Assembly: GCF_019061205.1 (NCBI RefSeq)
Contig: NZ_JAHQYH010000002.1
Location: 1 to 64,000 of the forward strand
Reading direction: 5' to 3'
Length of the DNA: 64,000 nucleotides
Origin: Apilactobacillus waqarii
GTDB taxonomy: Bacteria > Bacillota > Bacilli > Lactobacillales > Lactobacillaceae
Made by a program: the position numbers and the translations under genes. Positions 17,516 through 25,993 of the stretch are shown here, one piece after another. Each line of letters begins with the position of its first letter. Position 1 is the first letter of the stretch. Below the pieces are notes generated by a model, which saw only the letters and a list, made by a program, of their open reading frames with translations, was not told where the DNA came from and did not search any database.

Positions 17516-18142
17516 TTACATCCAGTGCCATGGATCGTCACGCCACTTACGTAGGACGACTAATTCATCGTCTGAAATACTGTTTTCTGCTTTGGCTTGT
17601 TCGATAATTGTTGAGTAGTTGGTTAGTGTATCAAATTCGATACCAGCTTCCTTGAAGTTCTTAGTGCTGTCGGGAAGTTCGTATGAGAAGATGGCCATGA
17701 CACCAATCACGTTGTAGCCTTCGTTCTTAAGTGCTTGCGCAGCGTTTAACACGCTCTTTCCGGTAGAAAGTAGATCATCAATTAAAACGATTGGAGCGTT
17801 TTCATCGATGCTTCCTTCCATTTGTTTACCACGACCGTGATCCTTTGGTTTTGAACGCACGTAAATCATTGGGAGGTCCATCTTGTCGGCAACAATCGCA
17901 GCATGGGGGATACCGGCGGTTGCGACACCACCGATTACTTTGACTTCTGGAAACTTGTTGCGGATTAATTTGGCTAAACCGTCTGCGATGTGGGTACGGA
18001 CTTCTGGGAAACTAATGGTGATTCTGTTGTCGGTGTAGATTGGCGCCTTGATACCAGATGCCCAAGTGAATGGTTCGTTTGGTGATAGGGTTACTGCATT
18101 AATTTTTAAAAGGTCTGAAGCGATTAATTGGTTAGTATTCAT
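17516..18142 (-). CDS. pyrE: Orotate phosphoribosyltransferase
   Basis: Transfers phosphoribose from PRPP to orotate, fifth step of UMP synthesis. It has 208 residues. The PRPP-binding motif VLIDDLLSTGKS is clear, as are the catalytic-loop KDHGRGKQMEG and PIYTDNR near the N-terminus. The start codon abuts the pyrF stop (translational coupling). The usual pyrR-pyrP-pyrB-pyrC-carAB-pyrD genes are not in the window; pyrFE is a separate two-gene operon here. Confidence 0.95.
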   Translation of the reverse strand: MNTNQLIASDLLKINAVTLSPNEPFTWASGIKAPIYTDNRITISFPEVRTHIADGLAKLIRNKFPEVKVIGGVATAGIPHAAIVADKMDLPMIYVRSKPKDHGRGKQMEGSIDENAPIVLIDDLLSTGKSVLNAAQALKNEGYNVIGVMAIFSYELPDSTKNFKEAGIEFDTLTNYSTIIEQAKAENSISDDELVVLRKWRDDPWHWM

Positions 18143-18861
18143 TATTTGATTCCTCCATTAACTGCGTTGTAGATGTCTTTATATGTTTGAACCGGATCCT
18201 CTGATTGGGTGATGCTTCTACCCACGACGATTCCGCTGGTGTTTAATTCGAAAGCCTTTGTTGGTGTCACGACTCTCTTTTGGTCGTCGACACTGTTGCT
18301 GGGAAGGCGAATGCCGGGATTGATGCACTTAAATTCGTCAGAAACGGCTTGATGAATCATGTTGTTTTCTAGTGCAGAGGAGATGACGCCGTCGGCACCG
18401 CTTTGACTGGCCATTTTAGCCAAGTGGGATACTGATTTTTCCATTGAAACGGGGACTAGTTCTTCATCGTGGAGTTGTTCTTCAGATGTTGATGTTAGTT
18501 GCGTCACTGCAAGTAGTTGTGGTGAATCGACGCCTGCTTGGTCAGCACCTTCTTCTAGTCCACGTCTGGCCGCCTTAATCATTTCGCTTCCACCAAGTGA
18601 ATGAACGGTAGCGAATTGAACATCTAATTGGCCGATTTGCTTGGCTGCTTGTTGTACAGTGTGTGGAATATCGTGTAGTTTTAAATCCAAAAAGACATCG
18701 ATATTTTGATTGCGCAGCGCTCTAATGATACTTGCTCCTTCTCGATAGAATAGTTCCATTCCAACCTTTACCGCTAAAGGTTTGACATCCTTAAACGGCT
18801 CCAAAAATTTTAAAGCATTGGGTGCATCGACAAAATCTAGTGCAATGAATACTGGTTTCAT
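18142..18861 (-). CDS. pyrF: Orotidine 5'-phosphate decarboxylase
   Basis: Final step of UMP synthesis. It has 239 residues with the catalytic DLKLHDIPHTV (Asp-Lys-Asp array) near residue 60, FATVHSLGG, and the phosphate-binding GRSIT close to the C-terminus. It is the first gene of pyrFE and starts 22 bases beyond a PyrR-controlled attenuator, after TTGGAGGG. Confidence 0.95.
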   Translation of the reverse strand: MKPVFIALDFVDAPNALKFLEPFKDVKPLAVKVGMELFYREGASIIRALRNQNIDVFLDLKLHDIPHTVQQAAKQIGQLDVQFATVHSLGGSEMIKAARRGLEEGADQAGVDSPQLLAVTQLTSTSEEQLHDEELVPVSMEKSVSHLAKMASQSGADGVISSALENNMIHQAVSDEFKCINPGIRLPSNSVDDQKRVVTPTKAFELNTSGIVVGRSITQSEDPVQTYKDIYNAVNGGIK

Positions 18862-18876
18862 ACGTTTCCCTCCAAC

Positions 18877-18960
18877 AAAAAAGTCGTATAGCCTCAGAGA
18901 CTATACGACAAATTAGGGTCCACTTATTCCGTTCGTCGATTTACTAGCCTCTCTGGACTA
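18877..18960 (-). promoter_or_regulatory. PyrR-binding attenuator of pyrFE
   Basis: Read on the minus strand, AGTCCAGAGAGGCTAGTAA (18942-18960) matches the PyrR-binding loop consensus ARUCCNGNGAGGYU. It is followed by a terminator stem GTCGTATAG/CTATACGAC (18883-18909) and TTTTTT. With UMP, PyrR should bind and favour termination. No pyrR gene is in this window. Confidence 0.88.
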
Positions 18961-19060
18961 ATTTAAAATCATATGTTGAGTACAATATACGCTTTTCTCA
19001 GAATAAAGCAACCAAAAAATGAAACTTGCATTAGAAAAAATTAAAGCGTATAGTTTTATA

Positions 19061-19081
19061 AAATATCTAAAACAGATATTT
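19061..19081. promoter_or_regulatory. Inverted repeat upstream of the MFS gene
   Basis: AAATATCT and AGATATTT around AAAAC, about 50 bases before the MFS start and just after an AT-rich -10-like stretch. It is a possible operator. A second hairpin (GAACG/CGTTC, about 19094-19111) sits directly before the ribosome-binding site. Confidence 0.35.
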
Positions 19082-19130
19082 CAAAAAAATAAGGAACGAC
19101 AGTGAGCGTTCATTTTGGAGGAATTGAATA

Positions 19131-20351
19131 ATGGAAAACACGCAAGACCACACTTCAACGACTAAGGCTCAAAAATGGGTTTTAGCATCGACATCGATTG
19201 GACAAATGCTAGAAAGTATGGATATCTCATTCATCTCATTTGCAATGTCTTCAATCATTATCGGTTTACACATTAGTACTGCAGCTGCTGGAATGCTTTC
19301 AACAGTTACTACTTTTGGATCGTTGTTGGGTGGTATTTTATTTGGTCTTTTAGCTGACCGTTTCGGTCGAGTACGTATTTTGACCTACACCATCTTCATT
19401 TTCGCCATCTCAACTGCCGGAATTATGTTCGCCCAGAATTTTATTACTTTTGCTATTTTACGTTTTTGTGTCGGCCTAGGTGCCGGGGGTGAATATGGTT
19501 CAGGTGTTGCCATGGTGGCTGAATCATTCAAGAAAAAGCAATTAGGAAAGTCAGTATCAATCACCACAATCGGTGGTCAAGTTGGATCAATGATGGCAGC
19601 CGTATTAGCCGCAATCATGATTCCAGCATTTGGTTGGCGTTCACTTTTCCTAATCGGAATTATTCCAATATTCTTTGCCTTCGTAATTAGAAAGAACCTA
19701 ACCGAAAGCCAAGATTTCATCGATACAATGGAAACAGGCAAGCGTCCTAAGGTTTCTGTAAAGAAATTATTCGCAACACCAAGATTGGCATACCAAACTA
19801 TGGCGCTAATCGTAATGGTAATTGTGCAAATCGCCGGATACTACGGTCTAATTAACTGGTTACCTTCAATCATGCAAAAGAAACTTGGTTTAAGTGTTGC
19901 CGGTTCATCACTATGGACAATCGTTACCATCATCGGTATGAGTGCCGGGATGTTAACATTCGGTACCATCCTAGATAAGATTGGACCTAGAAAGGCCTTT
20001 GGATTATTCCTACTAGTCGCTTCTGTAGCGGTATACGGAATTACATTCTCATTCAATGGTTTCACATTGCTACTAGCATCAACAGTACTAGGTTTCTTCT
20101 CAAACGGTATGTACGGAGGATACGGTGCCATCATCAGTCGTCTATACCCAACCGAAGTTCGTTCAACTGCAAACAACTTCATCATGGGATTTGGACGTGC
20201 AATCGGTGGATTCTCACCAGCCATTATCGGTTTATTGATGGAAAGCCATTCATTACTAGTAATCATGGCAATGCTATCAGTACTATACCTAATCAGTTTC
20301 ATCACTATGATGACTATTCCTGCATTGAAGGGACTAGCTACTGAAGAATAA
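19131..20351 (+). CDS. MFS transporter, sugar-acid/aromatic-acid symporter-like
   Basis: Integral membrane protein of 406 residues with 12 predicted helices. The A-loop LADRFGRVRI and the downstream RFCVGLGAGGEYGSG pattern place it in the metabolite:H+ symporter group (AAHS or sialate/shikimate-like) of the major facilitator superfamily. The second-half signature RLYPTEVRSTA is also present. The substrate is unknown. It stands alone behind TTGGAGG and is followed by a terminator. It lies downstream of the divergent pyrF leader. Confidence 0.8.
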   Translation: MENTQDHTSTTKAQKWVLASTSIGQMLESMDISFISFAMSSIIIGLHISTAAAGMLSTVTTFGSLLGGILFGLLADRFGRVRILTYTIFIFAISTAGIMFAQNFITFAILRFCVGLGAGGEYGSGVAMVAESFKKKQLGKSVSITTIGGQVGSMMAAVLAAIMIPAFGWRSLFLIGIIPIFFAFVIRKNLTESQDFIDTMETGKRPKVSVKKLFATPRLAYQTMALIVMVIVQIAGYYGLINWLPSIMQKKLGLSVAGSSLWTIVTIIGMSAGMLTFGTILDKIGPRKAFGLFLLVASVAVYGITFSFNGFTLLLASTVLGFFSNGMYGGYGAIISRLYPTEVRSTANNFIMGFGRAIGGFSPAIIGLLMESHSLLVIMAMLSVLYLISFITMMTIPALKGLATEE

Positions 20352-20402
20352 GCATTTATTCTGACGAATTAGGTTTTACATGTAATAATAATATATAAAC
20401 TA

Positions 20403-20428
20403 AAAACCTCCCGTGCCGGGAGGTTTTA
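20403..20428 (+). terminator. Terminator after the MFS gene
   Basis: AACCTCCCG and CGGGAGGTT stem, with T residues after. Confidence 0.8.
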
Positions 20429-20454
20429 TTGTACATAATTAAGGGGGCATTTTA

Positions 20455-21372
20455 ATGTTATACGGACTTGGTATTTTAGCCGGATTGGTCTTACCCATTC
20501 AGACTTCGGTCAATACAAACTTGAAGAATCGAGCTGGTGGATCACCATTTCTAGCTTCAATGCTATCGTTTACGATTGGAACCATCGCGTTACTTTTCGC
20601 CACTTTATTGAGTGGTCAGTCGTTATTTTTTTCTAGTCACTTGTTTACAAGCCAACCAGCATGGATTTGGTTGGGCGGATTGTTTGGTGTGATTGGGTTA
20701 ACCACTAACGTTTTAATCTTCCCTTATCTAGGGGCGGTGCAAACGGTGATTATGCCAATTACCGGTCAAATCATCATGGGGATGATTATCGATAACTTCT
20801 CCTTGTTTGACGCTGACCACCATGCTTTTACCATCATCAGATTAATCGGAGTCATTCTACTAGTTGTTGGTATCTTGATGGTTGTCCTAGACAAGAAGGC
20901 AAGCGATGGTTCCGATAAGGCCAAACAATTACCTTGGCAGATTTTAGGAATCGTCGCAGGGATGTTTCAAGCTTCCCAAGCACCAGTTAACGGTCACCTA
21001 GGAGTAGTGCTTCACTCGCCAATTCATGCGGCCTTTATCTCATTTTTAGTCGGTACCATCATCTTATTTGTGATTACCGGACTAGTTGATCGTTCTTACG
21101 TTCACGCCAAAGATGCGATTGGAAAGGGCAATCCTTGGTGGATTTGGCTCGGTGGTGTCTTGGGTGCCATCTTTGTTTTATCAAACGCATTCCTAAGCCC
21201 ACAAATCGGAGCAGGAACAACTGTCGTTTTAGTCCTATTGGGTAACTTATTCGGAAGTGTAATGGTCGATAAATATGGCCTATTGAATTCACCGAAAAAA
21301 CCGGTTGGCATTATGAAATATATTGGTTTAGTCGTGATGTTAATCGCCGTTGCTATTATAAAATTGTATTAA
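20455..21372 (+). CDS. DMT-superfamily transporter with two DUF606/YdcZ repeats
   Basis: Membrane protein of 305 residues with ten predicted helices in two related halves (about 1-140 and 155-303). Each half begins with a GLLAG-type helix followed by VNxxL and later a WxWLGG element (PAWIWLGGLFGV, PWWIWLGGVLGA). This is the fused form of the YdcZ/DUF606 family, within the drug/metabolite transporter superfamily. The substrate is unknown. It is monocistronic, between two terminators, with AAGGGGG before the start. Confidence 0.8.
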   Translation: MLYGLGILAGLVLPIQTSVNTNLKNRAGGSPFLASMLSFTIGTIALLFATLLSGQSLFFSSHLFTSQPAWIWLGGLFGVIGLTTNVLIFPYLGAVQTVIMPITGQIIMGMIIDNFSLFDADHHAFTIIRLIGVILLVVGILMVVLDKKASDGSDKAKQLPWQILGIVAGMFQASQAPVNGHLGVVLHSPIHAAFISFLVGTIILFVITGLVDRSYVHAKDAIGKGNPWWIWLGGVLGAIFVLSNAFLSPQIGAGTTVVLVLLGNLFGSVMVDKYGLLNSPKKPVGIMKYIGLVVMLIAVAIIKLY

Positions 21373-21402
21373 AAAAAGAGACCTCGATGGGTCTCTTTTT
21401 TT
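21371..21402. terminator. Bidirectional terminator
   Basis: AGAGACC and GGGTCTCT stem with A and T tracts, serving the DMT gene and the convergent small membrane protein. Confidence 0.85.
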
Positions 21403-21712
21403 ATATTAATATAATAATTAAATCAATTATAGTTTTAGCAAGAAATATACCAACGAAAAATGCAACTTCAAATATTAATAAGTTTTTTTGATATTGCCAA
21501 TCCGTTAGCGGATAAAATTTCTTGTTGGATTCGTAGAAAATGATTAATGACAATATAATCGCAATTACTCCAAATATGATTTCAAACAGATTTGCTCCTT
21601 CGGGATCCAATAATATATATTGAGTTAAATCACCCAGTACTAATAAACTGACCCCAGTTTCGAATCCAGTTAAAGCCATATTGACTAATTGAGACAAATG
21701 TTGCTTCTTCAT
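21401..21712 (-). CDS. Small membrane protein, paralogous family member A
   Basis: Protein of 103 residues with four hydrophobic segments (about 10-30, 42-58, 76-90 and 93-103) separated by charged linkers. It is the most divergent of three adjacent small membrane proteins on this strand: it keeps the general pattern of KxxLxxLxxxxLxGF near the N-terminus and a terminal helix of LAKTIIDLIIILI, parallel to GKVILTLIIN and GKFILQLFIN in the others. It is unrecognised. No toxin, immunity or bacteriocin signature is visible. The start follows AGGAGTA. Confidence 0.65.
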   Translation of the reverse strand: MKKQHLSQLVNMALTGFETGVSLLVLGDLTQYILLDPEGANLFEIIFGVIAIILSLIIFYESNKKFYPLTDWQYQKNLLIFEVAFFVGIFLAKTIIDLIIILI

Positions 21713-21734
21713 TAAAAAATACTCCTATAAATTA

Positions 21735-22061
21735 TTATTTTAGGTTATTGATAATTAGCGTCAGTATAACCTTACCCAGAGATCCACCAATTAGTATTGA
21801 TACATCGTATACTGCAAAATGTAGCAAGTAACGAAAATTTGATCCTAAAGGATATACCATAATTATTCTCAGGAACATGTATATGATTAGAAGGCCAATC
21901 GAAACCATTAATATAATGGAAAGGCCAAAATATATATATGAAGATTTAATAAAATCAATTTGCCATGAATATAGAATTGTTAGTGCTAATTCCGCTGTAA
22001 ACCCTAGGACAATTCCAATACTGGCTAATTTGATTAGTCTATTTTTTGTCTTATTATCCAC
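21735..22061 (-). CDS. Small membrane protein, paralogous family member B
   Basis: Protein of 108 residues with four predicted helices. Shared with member C: KxRLxxLxxxGxxLGFxAE near residues 8-24, then xLTI, a W about six residues on, and the C-terminal block YDVSILIGGSLGKVILTLIIN. The gene is AT-rich with a GGGGGAA-type ribosome-binding site and sits 23 bases upstream of member A on the same strand. The function is unknown; the repeated acidic residue in helix 1 and the GG...GK motif in helix 4 would be the obvious conserved features. Confidence 0.65.
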   Translation of the reverse strand: MDNKTKNRLIKLASIGIVLGFTAELALTILYSWQIDFIKSSYIYFGLSIILMVSIGLLIIYMFLRIIMVYPLGSNFRYLLHFAVYDVSILIGGSLGKVILTLIINNLK

Positions 22062-22202
22062 TATATTTCCCCCATAATTAGAATAGTTAAGTAATATTCT
22101 AATTATAGTGTAGGAAAAACATCTTACTATGGAATCCGTTTAAACTTATATAAAATTTTAATATCATAGAAATAAATTAATAAAGTAGAACATTTTTAAT
22201 CA

Positions 22203-22520
22203 TTAATTGATAAACAATTGTAGGATGAACTTACCAAACATTCCACCCAAAATAACCATGACATCATAAAAGACAAATGATGTGAAGTAGCCTTTAATAG
22301 GCCACTTTTCGTCACTTTTTACGATACCAAGATAAGAAAAAAGAAAAACGACACCACAAATAGCAATTCCGCAGATGGAAAAGAAAACATCTATTGTTGA
22401 TGAGCTAATTATTCTTGATGTCCAGTTATCAAAAATGGTTAAAAATACTTCTGCTAAAAATCCTAATGAGAGACCGACCAAAATGAGAAAGGAAAGTCGT
22501 AACTTAGTAGATTTTTTCAT
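22203..22520 (-). CDS. Small membrane protein, paralogous family member C
   Basis: Protein of 105 residues with four predicted helices, closest to member B: GLSLGFLAEVFLTIFDNW, then FYDVMVILGGMFGKFILQLFIN. It is preceded by TGGAGGAAA. A 141-base AT-rich gap with no visible terminator separates it from member B, so the three could be one transcript. The function is unknown. Confidence 0.65.
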   Translation of the reverse strand: MKKSTKLRLSFLILVGLSLGFLAEVFLTIFDNWTSRIISSSTIDVFFSICGIAICGVVFLFSYLGIVKSDEKWPIKGYFTSFVFYDVMVILGGMFGKFILQLFIN

Positions 22521-22633
22521 GATAGTATTTTTCCTCCATTGATGTTACTTAATATGTATTTTATAGCCTAAATGTATTATAACTAAAAAATATAAAAAAG
22601 TTATAAATGTTGTCTTATTAACGTTTTGAGCAC

Positions 22634-22658
22634 AAAAAAGGCGTCTAAATTTAGACGC
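22634..22658 (-). terminator. Terminator of the amidase gene
   Basis: GCGTCTAAATTTAGACGC stem; the minus-strand T run corresponds to the A run at 22634-22639. Confidence 0.85.
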
Positions 22659-22675
22659 AATGTATAATTTTTCAT

Positions 22676-23539
22676 CTAATTGAAGTACTTATCGAGTGAT
22701 TTTGCGACATCTTTTGCGACGTGTTCTTGGTAAGTAGAACTTTGAATATATGGAAGATCGTGTGAGCTATCCATGAATCCCATTTCACACAAGATTGCCG
22801 GACGTTTGTTTTCACGTAAAACGTAGTAGTCACCAAATGAGACCCCACGATTTGAAACGGGGAGGTTGTCTAAACCGTCTGCGACTTGGTCAGCCACCTT
22901 GACCGCATTCTTGTGGTAGTTGTAGATCCCGTAACCGTTGGCTCTACCGTATCCGTTATCGGAATTGAAATGGAAACTAACGAAGAGGTCGGCGTGGTAA
23001 TCACTGGCCATATCTGTTCGTTTTTTCAATGTCACGTAAGTATCAACGGTACGAGTCATCACGACATTGACATGGCGTCTTCTTAACTCGGCGGCCACTT
23101 TTTTAGCTGTTTGTAAGGTATACGTTTTTTCCATGTATTTTTGGTTGGCTGAAAGGGTCCCTGAATCGCCACCTCCGTGACCAGGATCAATAATGATTGT
23201 TTTTTGGGCTAACTTATCGCCGGTTTTGACGTCGTAATCATCGACGCCGACTAACCATGAAGGCACCCAACCCTTTTGACCGTTATATTTGGTGTACCAC
23301 CAATTATTTTTGGACTTGATGATACTCAAATGACGACCATGTGGAATTGTTTCGACAACTTTTGATTCGTCATTGGGTTGTTCGCGTAGATATAAAGTAG
23401 TGGCATCAACCTTAGGTAATGATAAAAATCTGGCTAATTCGATTATTAAAATTACTAAGAGGATAAAAGTTACGACACCGCGGTAAATCAGCTTGTTGTT
23501 TTGTGTTTCCCTGAATCTAGTTATAAAACGATTAACCAA
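22676..23539 (-). CDS. N-acetylmuramoyl-L-alanine amidase with SH3b domain
   Basis: Cell-wall hydrolase of 287 residues. It has an N-terminal membrane anchor (about 18-38), an SH3-like wall-binding domain (about 45-98, VDATTLYLREQPNDESKVVE to GWVPSWLVG), then an Amidase_3 domain (about 110-287). The zinc site is shown by IIIDPGHGGGDSG, the glutamate in YMEKTYT, FHFNSD, and the catalytic glutamate in LCEMGFMDS. It is probably membrane-tethered and acts on peptidoglycan stem peptides during cell separation or remodelling. It is monocistronic and divergent from the zinc-type ABC genes. Confidence 0.92.
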   Translation of the reverse strand: MVNRFITRFRETQNNKLIYRGVVTFILLVILIIELARFLSLPKVDATTLYLREQPNDESKVVETIPHGRHLSIIKSKNNWWYTKYNGQKGWVPSWLVGVDDYDVKTGDKLAQKTIIIDPGHGGGDSGTLSANQKYMEKTYTLQTAKKVAAELRRRHVNVVMTRTVDTYVTLKKRTDMASDYHADLFVSFHFNSDNGYGRANGYGIYNYHKNAVKVADQVADGLDNLPVSNRGVSFGDYYVLRENKRPAILCEMGFMDSSHDLPYIQSSTYQEHVAKDVAKSLDKYFN

Positions 23540-23608
23540 ATTATCACCCCGATTGTATTATGTATGTTAAAATCAATTATATAACAAAAATTAATATATA
23601 TCAGATGT

Positions 23609-23636
23609 TTGATTGTTTTCATAATCAGACTACAAT
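23609..23636 (+). promoter_or_regulatory. Promoter of the zinc-type ABC operon
   Basis: TTGATT, 16 bases, TACAAT. I did not find a clear AdcR or Zur palindrome here. Confidence 0.5.
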
Positions 23637-23667
23637 GATATATAAATAATTGAGACAGTGAGGATTA

Positions 23668-24336
23668 ATGATGAATACAGAATCCAATTTAATCTTATCA
23701 GTACGCGATTTAGACGTAGCTGTTAAGAACCGTAAATTAATTAACGATTTGTCTTTTGATATCTTCGCCAAGACCTTAACCTGCGTTACCGGTGAAAATG
23801 GTGTTGGGAAGACAACATTAATAAAGACTATTTTAAAACAATTTAATAAAAATGAACACGTTCAATCCAAAATCAAACGATCAGACATGCAATACATTCC
23901 TCAATTAAGAAATATTGATGATGACTATCCATTGACCGTCTTTGATTTTATCGGATTAGGTTTACAACATTCAATATTGCCATGGTTGAGCAAAAAAGAA
24001 AAACAAAGTGTCCAAAAAGTTATCGAAATGACCAAGTTACAAGATTTGGCCAACACACCTTTGGGTAGCTGTTCCGGTGGGGAACAACAACGTGTCTATC
24101 TAGCTCAAGCATTGGTATCTCAACCTAAGTTACTAATCTTGGATGAAAGTACCGCCAGTTTGGATAAAGAAGCCAAATTCATGCTATTAGACGTGGTTAA
24201 AAGCGTCATCGCTGAAACCGGAGCTTCCGTACTATTCATCACCCACGATCCGGTTTTAGTACAACAATATGGTGACTATGATTTAAATATTGCCAATCAA
24301 TCCGGCACCATTAAACCAGTGAAGGAGGCCCAATAA
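23668..24336 (+). CDS. Metal ABC transporter ATPase, ZnuC/AdcC type
   Basis: ATPase of 222 residues energising zinc or manganese import. The Walker A is GENGVGKTT, the signature CSGGEQQR (a serine-cysteine variant), the Walker B LLILDESTASLD and the H-loop LFITHD. DESTA instead of DEPTx is a minor variant. The start could be either the first or the second ATG of ATGATG. The stop codon and the next start overlap by one base, so translation is coupled to the permease. Confidence 0.85.
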   Translation: MMNTESNLILSVRDLDVAVKNRKLINDLSFDIFAKTLTCVTGENGVGKTTLIKTILKQFNKNEHVQSKIKRSDMQYIPQLRNIDDDYPLTVFDFIGLGLQHSILPWLSKKEKQSVQKVIEMTKLQDLANTPLGSCSGGEQQRVYLAQALVSQPKLLILDESTASLDKEAKFMLLDVVKSVIAETGASVLFITHDPVLVQQYGDYDLNIANQSGTIKPVKEAQ

Positions 24337-25139
24337 TGTTAGAAATGTTAAGTTATCCATTTATGCAATACGCCTTCGTCGCTAGTTTCTTCATCTCCAT
24401 TCTATGTGGATTGATGGGGGTGTTCGTGGTTGCTAGAAAGACTGCTTTCTTCACCCACACACTTTCCGAAATTAGTTTCTCAGGTGCATCATTTGGTGTC
24501 TTCTTGGGAACCAATCCAATTTTAGGAATGCTATTATTCACCGTTTTAAGTTCATTGATGATTGGTACCGTTGGTTCAAGGGTGAGCCGTCGTGAATCAT
24601 CAATCAGTGTCTTTTCGGTATTCTTTATCGGATTAGGAATTTTATTCCTATCGTTGGCCGATACTCAATCCAGTTATGCTACGAACATCTTATTTGGTAG
24701 TATCGTCGGAATTAGTTACAGCAATGTACAAACATTGGTAGGCTTAAGTATCGCCATCATTGTAATTACTACTTTGATTTACAGAAAACTAAAATACAAC
24801 TCATTTGATAACGTTGGTGCTAGTTTTAACTCCCGTGCCAACACCTTAGTATCAGTGATTTTCTTGATTCTATTGGCATGTACTGTCAGCGTGACAGCTC
24901 AAATTGTCGGATCACTTCTAATCTTTGCTCTATTGACCATTCCAGCCTCATCAGCACGCTACTTCGTGCACAGTATCTGGTCAATGACCATTTTGACATT
25001 TGTCTTTTCTTTAATTGGGACTTGGTTTGGTCTATACTTAAGCTTTGTAACGAACCTACCAGTGAGTTTCTTTATCGCAACAATCGAAACAATCATTTAT
25101 ATTATTGCGGTAATCTATGATAAAGTAACAAGAATTTAA
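24336..25139 (+). CDS. Metal ABC transporter permease, ZnuB/AdcB type
   Basis: Integral membrane protein of 267 residues of the ABC-3 family, with about seven or eight helices. HTLSEISFSGASFGVFLG is the characteristic metal-permease motif near the N-terminus, and QIVGSLLIFALLTIPASSARYF the conserved C-terminal segment. Together with the upstream ATPase it should form a zinc or manganese importer. A typical metal-binding AdcA/ZnuA lipoprotein with His-rich loops is not encoded alongside; the next gene encodes a different lipoprotein. Confidence 0.88.
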   Translation: MLEMLSYPFMQYAFVASFFISILCGLMGVFVVARKTAFFTHTLSEISFSGASFGVFLGTNPILGMLLFTVLSSLMIGTVGSRVSRRESSISVFSVFFIGLGILFLSLADTQSSYATNILFGSIVGISYSNVQTLVGLSIAIIVITTLIYRKLKYNSFDNVGASFNSRANTLVSVIFLILLACTVSVTAQIVGSLLIFALLTIPASSARYFVHSIWSMTILTFVFSLIGTWFGLYLSFVTNLPVSFFIATIETIIYIIAVIYDKVTRI

Positions 25140-25150
25140 TACAAACTTTA

Positions 25151-25179
25151 TTAACGTAACACTGATGTTTTGTTATACT
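25151..25179 (+). promoter_or_regulatory. Promoter of the lipoprotein gene
   Basis: TTAACG, 17 bases, TATACT, between the permease stop and the lipoprotein gene. Confidence 0.5.
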
Positions 25180-25215
25180 GTTCTCAAATAGTTTTTTAAG
25201 GAGATGTCCTACATT

Positions 25216-25917
25216 ATGAAAGCATGGAAGAAAATTTTACCTGCAGTTGCAGTTTTAGGATTAGTTTTAACTGCTTGTGGACAAAAGAAAAGCGACAATA
25301 GTGATGCATCAAGTTCAACTTCAACTACTCAAACTAGCAAGATGAGCTCATCATCATCATCAAGCAATGACAAAATTGCAAACAAATTAGGAAATGAAAA
25401 GCTACCACAAAGCAATGGTTTGGATTCAAACCAAAGCGTAAATGCTAAGTTGGACGGAAACAAGACCAACTTTACAATTAGCTACTTAAACAATGGTTCA
25501 ACATACGCTACCTACACTAAGCACACTTATGAAAGTGATTCATCTGCAATGCAACAAGTGGGCTACCAAGCTGCTGCAAACGTTGCTGGTCTACCATCAG
25601 TTAACTTAGGTTACAACGTTGTTGGTCACTCAGATAAGGGTGCCGGACAAGAATACATTCAAGCAAACTTTGGTAACTGGTCACTATTAACACACGGTAG
25701 TAACTTCGGTAAGTATAAGGGTGCCGCAACTACTAAGGGTAAGACCGTAGTAAGCTACATCCAAAACCACAACCTACCAGTTCCAGAAAGCAAGGGTAGC
25801 ATTACCGCTGAAATTGACGGTTCAGCAACTATTACTTGGCAAATGGGTAATGACGTTTACTCAATTAAAGCTAACTCTCTAAACACAGCATTAGAAATGG
25901 TAACTTCACTTAAGTAA
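25216..25917 (+). CDS. Hypothetical secreted lipoprotein
   Basis: Protein of 233 residues from the ATG at 25216; the ATG at 25204 is discarded because it touches the AAGGAG. The signal ends in the lipobox LVLTAC with the lipid-bearing Cys21. A serine/threonine-rich spacer (about 25-58) follows, then a soluble domain. I do not recognise the domain; repeated NGSTYATYTKHTY and ADIDGS-like strands suggest a beta-rich fold. It is not an AdcA/ZnuA protein: there is no His-rich loop and the length is too short. Codon use looks like that of a well-expressed gene. It has its own promoter and terminator. Confidence 0.8.
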   Translation: MKAWKKILPAVAVLGLVLTACGQKKSDNSDASSSTSTTQTSKMSSSSSSSNDKIANKLGNEKLPQSNGLDSNQSVNAKLDGNKTNFTISYLNNGSTYATYTKHTYESDSSAMQQVGYQAAANVAGLPSVNLGYNVVGHSDKGAGQEYIQANFGNWSLLTHGSNFGKYKGAATTKGKTVVSYIQNHNLPVPESKGSITAEIDGSATITWQMGNDVYSIKANSLNTALEMVTSLK

Positions 25918-25924
25918 ATGCATT

Positions 25925-25956
25925 AAAAAAAACCAGGTTATTTTGACCTGGTTTTA
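25925..25956 (+). terminator. Terminator after the lipoprotein gene
   Basis: AACCAGGT and GACCTGGTT stem flanked by A and T runs. Confidence 0.85.
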
Positions 25957-25993
25957 TTGTGACAAAAAATATTCGAAATGAAGGTATTGGAAA

